Below are positions 27,781-33,781 of a stretch of DNA of 33,781 nucleotides, piece by piece. The stretch's first letter is position 1. Every line of letters begins with the position of its first letter. Both the position numbers and the translations under genes were made by a program. The notes under the pieces were generated by a model that was given only the letters and a program-made list of their open reading frames with translations, was not told the origin of the DNA and ran no database searches. The stretch lies in IMG/VR virus record IMGVR_UViG_3300032288_003216, positions 1-33,781 of that record. One strand, written 5' to 3'. This stretch comes from a virus.

Positions 27781-29091
27781 ATGGATGGGTTGTTACAAAA
27801 CATAGCATACCTATTTGCAGGTATGTATATATTCTATTCCCTTATCATATTGGGAGTATATTTTATCACATCTATTAAATTGTGGTTTACTTATAAAGAA
27901 TCCGAATCAGTTAGTAGAGACCAATCAAATCTACCATTGGTATCGGTAATTGTTCCTGCATACAATGAAGAAGTTTCCATTGTGGAATGTATTCGTTCTC
28001 TATCTTTACAAGATTATCCAAATAAAGAGATTATAATTGTAGATGATGGGTCTACCGATAAAACATTGGAAGAAGTTGTTGATAATTTCAATCTTCGTTT
28101 GGTTGGTGGAATATGGAGAGGTTGGGACATATATTTAATCCGAACAGAAAACAAAGGTAAATGGTCAGCCTTAAATACAGGGTTAAAATTTGCTAGAGGT
28201 GAGTGGGTTTTAAATGTTGATGCCGATACGATACTTGTCAAAACCGCAATAAGTAGGACTGTAGAATTGTTGAGAGAAGATACCGATGCAGTATCCTGTT
28301 TCATAGGTGTTGCAAATGGAAATAAAATAGTAGATGGAAATATTATAAAAAATTCTATTCCAAAAAATTGGTTAGCAAGAATCCAATGGTTGGAATATAT
28401 TCGTTGTTTCTTATTATGGAGAACTGCAAATGATAAACACAATGCAACATTGGTTTTACCCGGTGCTTATTCGTTTATGAAAAAAGATTTGGTTTTAAAG
28501 TTGGGTGGGTATAAAGAAGGATATTTGAGTGAAGATATGGAATTGACAATGAACATTATAAAAAATGGTGGCAAGATACAATTTATATCGGAGTTTTTAG
28601 CATGGACAGAAGTACCTGAAAATTTGGGTGACCTTACAAAACAAAGATTAAGATGGTATAGGGGTGGATTACAAAATCTTATTACATATTGGAGAATGTT
28701 GTTCAGTACCAAAAGAAGTAAATTCGTAGGATGGTATATGTTGCCGTTCTTATGGTTTGCCGATGTGTTTGGTATATGGGTTGAACTATTCGGATTGATA
28801 CAACTATTTGTATATTGGTATATGGACATTCCGATTGAATGGAATTTAGTTTGGTTATCAATCGTTATTATAGTTTGTATGTATTATTTTTCTATGATTT
28901 CTTTGGTTTGTTTTGCAAAAAGAAAAATATTCAAAAACAAACCGATTGATTTACATAGAGTATTGCCGGTTATTTTATTGGAGCCGGTATCCTACCATTT
29001 TGTAAACCTATATTGGATGTTAAAATCCCATATAAACCAATATTTACACAGAGGAAAGAACTGGAATAAATTTAAAAGAAAAGGATTTTAA
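27781..29091 (+). CDS. Processive family-2 glycosyltransferase (polysaccharide synthase-like)
   Basis: 436 residues. N-terminal membrane helix about 10-36, then the GT-A core: D88-D89 (VDDGS), D147-A-D149 (metal), E251-D252 (base, SEDMEL) and Q288-R-L-R-W292 (QxxRW), the hallmark of processive beta-glycan synthases such as those making cellulose, hyaluronan or poly-GlcNAc. Three C-terminal membrane helices (about 325-390) could form a polymer channel. It probably makes an extracellular beta-linked polysaccharide from an activated sugar. No export partner or c-di-GMP-binding PilZ domain is present here. Confidence 0.9.
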   Translation: MDGLLQNIAYLFAGMYIFYSLIILGVYFITSIKLWFTYKESESVSRDQSNLPLVSVIVPAYNEEVSIVECIRSLSLQDYPNKEIIIVDDGSTDKTLEEVVDNFNLRLVGGIWRGWDIYLIRTENKGKWSALNTGLKFARGEWVLNVDADTILVKTAISRTVELLREDTDAVSCFIGVANGNKIVDGNIIKNSIPKNWLARIQWLEYIRCFLLWRTANDKHNATLVLPGAYSFMKKDLVLKLGGYKEGYLSEDMELTMNIIKNGGKIQFISEFLAWTEVPENLGDLTKQRLRWYRGGLQNLITYWRMLFSTKRSKFVGWYMLPFLWFADVFGIWVELFGLIQLFVYWYMDIPIEWNLVWLSIVIIVCMYYFSMISLVCFAKRKIFKNKPIDLHRVLPVILLEPVSYHFVNLYWMLKSHINQYLHRGKNWNKFKRKGF

Positions 29092-29115
29092 TATTTATTT
29101 GTATATAAATACGTT

Positions 29116-29418
29116 ATGAATATTAAGGTTTTGGATAAAATAGAGAGTGGATATGTTAAGATGTATTGGAAAGAACATATTCATAAAGTACCAATACAAG
29201 ATTTAGAAAAAGTATTAGATATCGTTGATAATTTTAAATCTAATAAATCTACAAAAGAAATAATCCTTTTTAAATTCAAAAAAATAAAAGGGTACGTTAC
29301 TATAAAATCAATAGAATATAAAGATTTATTAAACTATATTTATAGTAAGTTCATCGAATTAGAGATGTATGAAAATTGTAAAAAATGTCTACTTATAATA
29401 AATAAATTAAAAAAATGA
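29116..29418 (+). CDS. Hypothetical basic protein (100 aa)
   Basis: Basic, lysine-rich, with a strand-helix mix (NIKVLDKIESGYVKMYW, LIIFKFKKIKGYVTIK-like segments) and a C-terminal IELEMYENCKKCLLIINK that recalls the UVR-like part of the gene at 12077. It overlaps the next gene by 4 bases. Function unknown. Confidence 0.66.
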   Translation: MNIKVLDKIESGYVKMYWKEHIHKVPIQDLEKVLDIVDNFKSNKSTKEIILFKFKKIKGYVTIKSIEYKDLLNYIYSKFIELEMYENCKKCLLIINKLKK

Positions 29419-31400
29419 GAGCAGTAATATTAGGAACCGATTTCATAAAAGATACCGATGGTTCATTTAAAGCTATTGAAACGAATACAAATGTTGGATT
29501 GAGTGTTGATGCTGCAAGATATATGGATTTAGATTCCTTTGCATCTTTTGTGGAAAGTGGTAGTTTTAATGAAATTACTGTAATATATACACAAGCTAAT
29601 ATACAAATATTTAGTTCGGTAAATGAGTTAGAACCTGAAAATTCTACCTATGGGAAATCTCTTACATTTTATTCTCTTTTAAAAGAATATTATAGTGGTA
29701 GTTCGGTAACCATTAATCAACAAATATTGAGCGATACCGCTGTTACAATACCAAATGTTACCGATTCTGCAGATAAACTGATAATAAGAATATCTTACGA
29801 TTCCACTGCGTTGATAGATGATACTTATGCAAGAGATAATTGGGAATTTTTAAAATTAATGTATGATTCAAACCCAAACTCTATTCCGAAAACATATATT
29901 GATGATGTTGAATTGGGATTCGACAGTATCGGTATTACATTAAGAGATAATGGTAGTCAACCAAATTATTGTATTAAAAAAAGAATAACACCAACTAATA
30001 ATAACGTATATCCAAAACTTTTAAAAATATCAACAATTCAAGAATTGGATTTGGTAAAATCCAATTTAGAGGCAGATGAATATATACAGGAGTATATTTT
30101 CAATTCATCGGATTTGTTAAATAATAAATCAAAAGTTTATAGAAGTGTGGATATGTTATATGGTAGTGAATTGGATACCATAAACTTATGGATAAATGAA
30201 CATACAAATATTTTAGATGTTATAAGTACTCCGGATTACGATGATAATAACGAAATACAAATATGGGATAGAAATCGATACACCACTAAATATAATTCTA
30301 AAACAGATGATATTGCTATAAAATTTTCAGCAGATGCAGATACTAAAATTTTAGATACAAATGATAATATAATTTATGTACAGGCTTTGAATGTAAATGA
30401 TATAGTTAAATCCATAGATTTTCCAAATATTCAATATGATGCGCCGGAATTTGTCACTATGAATTGGACCGGTAGTACTTCCGATATAATAAACCAATCC
30501 TATGTTACCTCATCGAAAGTTGCTAGTATTATTCAAAGACCTTATTTTGGACAAATAATAGAAATAGAACTTGATAATGGTTCGGTTTTTTCAGATGTAC
30601 CGCATGCAACAATTTTAACAGAACAAATTATTTCCGGATCAACACTTGCTAAATTTTCAAATTATAGTGCATTATCCACTGGTTCTACGGTTTTTGTTTG
30701 GGATAATGATACAAATACAATGAACACAAGTTCAATTGTTAATTTATATTACTCATATCAACAATTAAACGCATATACTATTAATTTAAATCAATTTGAT
30801 TTATTCCTAACATTAGAAGAAAGTTCTAATAATAGATATGGATTGATTACACACAACTATGATTATGATTGTAAAGCCTATACGTGTCCAGGATATAGTA
30901 CTGCACAATATATACCCGGAGCAACTTGTACAGATTGTTGGTCAGGAAATGCCAGCTACCCTTCATCAGGTTGCGCGCAAGCGGGTGTTTGTTGTAGAGT
31001 AGCTGTACCCCTATATTTTACACCGGCTTGGTATCAATGTCAATATTGGGTATGGGGACAGGGATGTAACGTCGGTCCAACACAGGTTATAACCGGTGGG
31101 TTTTGTAATGGACAAAAAAATCCATCCGATATGGGATTAAAGAAATCAATAGTTTATATTGGTAAAACAGAAGATAACTTAAAACTTTATAAATTCCAAT
31201 ATACCGATGATATTAAAACTCTTTGGCAAGAAGAAACGGGTAATAATTTGGATGGAGAGTGGATTGGTGTAATGGCACAGGATTTGATTGGAACGAAATA
31301 CGAATCTGCTTTATCAAAACATAATAATGGTTTCTGGGTTGTTGATTATGAAATATTACCAGATATAGAATCTTTATATAATACTATAAATAATAATTAA
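29415..31400 (+). CDS. Tail-fibre-like protein with S74 chaperone domain
   Basis: 661 residues. The N-terminus AVILGTDFIKDTDGSFKAI, then ETNTNVG, resembles ATP-grasp-type ends found on some environmental phage proteins. A long beta-rich shaft follows, with many Ser, Thr and Asn. Residues about 490-565 are cysteine-rich (CTDCWSGNASYPSSGCAQ). At 571 onward is an S74-like intramolecular chaperone: SDMGLKKSI (Ser 571, Asp 572), GVMAQDL and VDYEIL. Such domains help trimer folding and cleave themselves. It probably binds the host surface. Confidence 0.75.
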   Translation: MRAVILGTDFIKDTDGSFKAIETNTNVGLSVDAARYMDLDSFASFVESGSFNEITVIYTQANIQIFSSVNELEPENSTYGKSLTFYSLLKEYYSGSSVTINQQILSDTAVTIPNVTDSADKLIIRISYDSTALIDDTYARDNWEFLKLMYDSNPNSIPKTYIDDVELGFDSIGITLRDNGSQPNYCIKKRITPTNNNVYPKLLKISTIQELDLVKSNLEADEYIQEYIFNSSDLLNNKSKVYRSVDMLYGSELDTINLWINEHTNILDVISTPDYDDNNEIQIWDRNRYTTKYNSKTDDIAIKFSADADTKILDTNDNIIYVQALNVNDIVKSIDFPNIQYDAPEFVTMNWTGSTSDIINQSYVTSSKVASIIQRPYFGQIIEIELDNGSVFSDVPHATILTEQIISGSTLAKFSNYSALSTGSTVFVWDNDTNTMNTSSIVNLYYSYQQLNAYTINLNQFDLFLTLEESSNNRYGLITHNYDYDCKAYTCPGYSTAQYIPGATCTDCWSGNASYPSSGCAQAGVCCRVAVPLYFTPAWYQCQYWVWGQGCNVGPTQVITGGFCNGQKNPSDMGLKKSIVYIGKTEDNLKLYKFQYTDDIKTLWQEETGNNLDGEWIGVMAQDLIGTKYESALSKHNNGFWVVDYEILPDIESLYNTINNN

Positions 31401-31401
31401 T

Positions 31402-31554
31402 ATGGCAACTGAAAATAACAAAAACATAAAATACACTTCAAAAAATAATGTAAGACCGGCCAGAAGAAAATTAACGGATGTTAATACTATAAATTCTATA
31501 AAAGGAGTATTGGCACAATTTATAACTGCCGTAAAGGTAAAACATCTATCTTAA
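31402..31554 (+). CDS. Small basic protein (50 aa)
   Basis: ATG 31402 reads MATENNKNIKYTSKNNVRPA and ends AVKVKHLS at TAA 31552-31554. Basic, with the helical segment INSIKGVLAQFITAVKV. It fills the gap between the fibre and the cysteine-rich gene. No family recognised; possibly a fibre-associated peptide. Confidence 0.62.
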   Translation: MATENNKNIKYTSKNNVRPARRKLTDVNTINSIKGVLAQFITAVKVKHLS

Positions 31555-31573
31555 ATGATAAATAAAAAGTTAT

Positions 31574-31900
31574 ATGAATTTAGGTCTTAAAAAAATATTG
31601 AGTTCTTTAGTAAAAGATCCTACAAAATTGGTTACAATCGCAGATGCTTGGATTACTGCTAGAAATCCGACTGCAGAACAAAAAGATATGGCAGAAGCTA
31701 GATGGAATGTGTGTATTCAATGTCCTGAATTTAGAGCAAAAAGAGATATAACAGGAGAACCGTATTGTAATGATTGTGGGTGTCCTTTGAACAAAAAAAT
31801 ATTTACTAAAAATTATAATGAATGTCCTCTCAAAAAGTGGAAATCCGTAGATGATATATTTTGGCAAGCAACACAGAAAAAAAATAAATCTCTATTATAA
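31574..31900 (+). CDS. Zinc-ribbon phage protein
   Basis: 108 residues. A helical start is followed by a cysteine cluster with CIQCPEF, YCNDCGCPL and a late CPLKKW, giving at least two zinc sites. This pattern is shared by a family of short proteins in large environmental phages near tail genes. Function unknown. Confidence 0.75.
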   Translation: MNLGLKKILSSLVKDPTKLVTIADAWITARNPTAEQKDMAEARWNVCIQCPEFRAKRDITGEPYCNDCGCPLNKKIFTKNYNECPLKKWKSVDDIFWQATQKKNKSLL

Positions 31901-33193
31901 ATGTTACAAAAAATATATGTACACCACTTTTATACTAAATCATTATTTTATAAATTAGCACACAACACCACAAATAGGGAATATCATTTAGTAGGCGATA
32001 TTGGTTCTATTTTTTGCGAATACTTTGGTAAAAAGTTTGAGTTCATTTTTAATCCTGAAATGAATGATAATTCCGATGGTTATCATCTAATTGATTTTCT
32101 TACAATATTATCGCAATTAAATGTTGATCCTAAACTATCATCAATAGATTGTATTAATAAACAAAAGGGAGATAACTCACATAGAGGAAAGTGGGGTGCG
32201 GAGTTTGGAATAAATGATATACCAATTATGAAATGGATAGCAGATGAATTACAATATAGAAAAAATTGGATAATATTCATATTGAGAACGGAAAAATCTT
32301 TCATCCAATACGATTTACCTTCTTATTATCAAATTTTAGATTTAGAATTGCAACTTAATAGATTAAAAAATCACCACATATTTAGTGATAATTATTTTAT
32401 AAATAAAACAATAGAATCAAAATATCCAAATCACAATTTTCTTTTAACAAATACAATACATCAATGGAATGAATTATTATCTATACGTTGGTACTATGAA
32501 TTTAAAAACATATACGAAAAATTAAATCCCCCATATGATTTGTGTTTTTCAATGCGATATCATAAAAAAAATAGAACACAAATAATCAAAGCTTTGGCAA
32601 ATTTAAAAAATAATCGTATATTCCTATCTAGAACAAATAATTGTAAAAATAATGAATTTTTTAAACAAAACATCGAATTAAATAAATTCAAAAATATAAA
32701 TGTGAATAATTGGGATGGAGATGATTTTGAAGATATAAGTTATATTGAAAATATAGAACACTATTTAGATTATATAATGCGAATATTGCCAATGGCCAAA
32801 CTACATATTTTATCAGAAACTTGGGATTGGTATAATGGTGAATTAACATCTAACTATTTATCGGAAAAAACATATGGTTTGGTATTAAGTAATATACCAT
32901 TTATATCCACTCATACATATCCATTGGATATTTTACAAAAAGTATTAAATGTAAAAGAATATCCATTTTATAATCAAGTAAAAGAATCAATGGGTGATGA
33001 AAAAAAATTTTCAAAATTTATAGATGATATTTTAAAAGATTATGATAAAAGTTTATTGTTATGCAAGGATTGGGTAACCGAATGTCATACCAAACTCATG
33101 AATAAAATAAACACAGAAAATTCATTTTTTGAAATTATAAAGGATGGATTATATCACAATATTTCAAATAACCCTACAAAAAAAATATTCTAA
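31901..33193 (+). CDS. Hypothetical 430-aa protein, possible glycan-related enzyme
   Basis: No signal or membrane span. Strongly AT-rich codon use. The C-terminal half carries CFSMRYHKKNR, an ILSETWDWYNG segment and YLSEKTYGLVLSNIPFIS with a late FYNQVKES, which resemble exostosin or related glycosyltransferase-like ends in environmental viruses. Assignment is weak. It lies between the zinc-ribbon gene and a sulfotransferase-like gene, which supports a link to glycan modification. Stop overlaps the next start (TAATG). Confidence 0.6.
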   Translation: MLQKIYVHHFYTKSLFYKLAHNTTNREYHLVGDIGSIFCEYFGKKFEFIFNPEMNDNSDGYHLIDFLTILSQLNVDPKLSSIDCINKQKGDNSHRGKWGAEFGINDIPIMKWIADELQYRKNWIIFILRTEKSFIQYDLPSYYQILDLELQLNRLKNHHIFSDNYFINKTIESKYPNHNFLLTNTIHQWNELLSIRWYYEFKNIYEKLNPPYDLCFSMRYHKKNRTQIIKALANLKNNRIFLSRTNNCKNNEFFKQNIELNKFKNINVNNWDGDDFEDISYIENIEHYLDYIMRILPMAKLHILSETWDWYNGELTSNYLSEKTYGLVLSNIPFISTHTYPLDILQKVLNVKEYPFYNQVKESMGDEKKFSKFIDDILKDYDKSLLLCKDWVTECHTKLMNKINTENSFFEIIKDGLYHNISNNPTKKIF

Positions 33194-33781
33194 TGTTAAT
33201 AGAAGATAAATTCTTTTTTATATCATTACCAAGATCAGCTTCTACATCTTTTATGGCAAGTTGTATAAAACAAAATCTAAAAATAAGACATGCGCGACAG
33301 GCCGTTGATATCGAAAATCAATTAAAAATTAGAAAAAAGAAAATAGAAGATATAAGTTATGAAAACTTTGCAAGTGAGTTTAATCATGCACATGAACCAT
33401 TGAATGTTTTGATAGAAAGATTTGGGGATAAATATGATATAATATCCGTCAGAAGAAATAAGTATGAAAGATTCATATCACTATGGAAGCACATACTTCA
33501 TGAAATGGATTTAAAAGAAAGCCGCAAGGTTTTTAATATTTGTGCAAAGTTATCTTTGGATGAAATATTGTTTTATGATAGTACAGATTTAATAGATGGT
33601 GATTCGGTAGCAAATACTATAGATACTTTTATAAAAAAATATAATCTACATGGAATAAGCGAATATGGTAAAAATATGATTTCAATACTAATAAAACCAT
33701 ATTCGGATTACCATCATCATAATAAAAATATAATATGGTTTGAATTCAATGAATTATATAAATTGGAAGAATGGGTTTCTA
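33193..33781 (+). CDS. Sulfotransferase-like protein, 3'-truncated by window end
   Basis: ATG 33193 opens a frame of at least 196 codons that runs off the window. The N-terminus FFISLPRSASTSFM carries a 5'-PAPS-binding loop (P-R-S-x-S-T-S), and later IISVRRNKYERFISLWKH matches the 3'-phosphate site of the fold (R-x-x-x-x-R-F-x-S). It probably transfers sulfate to a carbohydrate. Together with the synthase at 27781 and possible glycosyltransferase upstream, it suggests a sulfated glycan on virion or host surface. Confidence 0.78.
   Translation, partial: MLIEDKFFFISLPRSASTSFMASCIKQNLKIRHARQAVDIENQLKIRKKKIEDISYENFASEFNHAHEPLNVLIERFGDKYDIISVRRNKYERFISLWKHILHEMDLKESRKVFNICAKLSLDEILFYDSTDLIDGDSVANTIDTFIKKYNLHGISEYGKNMISILIKPYSDYHHHNKNIIWFEFNELYKLEEWVS

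Noticed and set aside
28014-28442. Minus-strand frame within the synthase gene
   Set aside because: The + strand frame holds all catalytic motifs of a glycosyltransferase; the antisense frame has no features.
29104-29111. TATAAATA as a T4-type late promoter before 29116
   Set aside because: It lies only 5 bases ahead of the start codon, which would leave no leader. In an AT-rich genome this motif occurs by chance.

Overview
The window looks like part of a large tailed-phage genome, or a closely related mobile element, that infects a member of the Bacteroidetes. Every convincing gene lies on the + strand. Most are short, tightly packed or overlapping by a few bases, and lack recognisable homologues. 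The host inference rests on five promoter-like sites with the Bacteroidetes layout (TTTG or ATTG, 19-20 bp, then TAnnTTTG-like), on A-rich rather than GGAGG translation starts, and on Sec and lipoprotein signals typical of that phylum. The phage inference rests on a phage-type ATP-dependent DNA ligase, a GP88-family protein, a GIY-YIG nuclease, a tRNA gene, a tail-fibre-like protein with an S74-type chaperone domain, and many small proteins of types seen in phages.

Layout. Positions 1-647 hold the 3' end of a gene cut by the window start. Positions 650-916 are a regulatory region with iterated and inverted copies of a 20-bp repeat and a promoter. Positions 917-13525 are a long array of about 40 small genes: GP88, a zinc-finger protein, DNA ligase, two SWIM zinc-finger proteins, a DUF3846-like protein, small membrane proteins and a secreted protein, with one internal promoter at 9486 and a terminator at 13536. 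Positions 13562-17721 start from another promoter and hold an NlpC/P60 hydrolase, membrane proteins, a stomatin-like SPFH protein, a glycosyltransferase and a small paralogous pair. Positions 17722-18594 are the longest gene-free stretch, with tandem repeats, long inverted repeats, a GC-rich patch and more copies of the same 20-bp repeat ahead of another promoter. Positions 18595-23698 hold genes of somewhat different composition, many starting Met-Ser-Lys, plus the nuclease, a tRNA-Ile(UAU), and a self-contained lipoprotein cassette with its own promoter, pseudoknot-like leader and terminator. Positions 23699-24061 are a structured non-coding stretch.

The last 10 kb (24062-33781) looks like a virion and surface module. 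Three consecutive proteins share an N-terminal leader resembling T4-type capsid-targeting peptides. They are followed by a possible structural protein, a metzincin lipoprotein with calcium-binding repeats, a small secreted barrel-like protein, a processive family-2 glycosyltransferase with the complete D, DxD, ED, QxxRW signature, a large tail-fibre-like protein, a cysteine-rich protein, a 430-residue protein possibly related to glycosyltransferases, and a sulfotransferase-like protein cut by the window end.

Working picture: two repeat-controlled operons of host-takeover genes (from 917 and 18595) flank a set directed at the cell envelope, followed by structural genes intermixed with glycan-making and surface-acting enzymes. 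The most unusual proposals are the phage-encoded polysaccharide synthase locus, the three-gene leader-peptide family, the shared repeat arrays, and the lipoprotein cassette. Function is unknown for most of the small genes.
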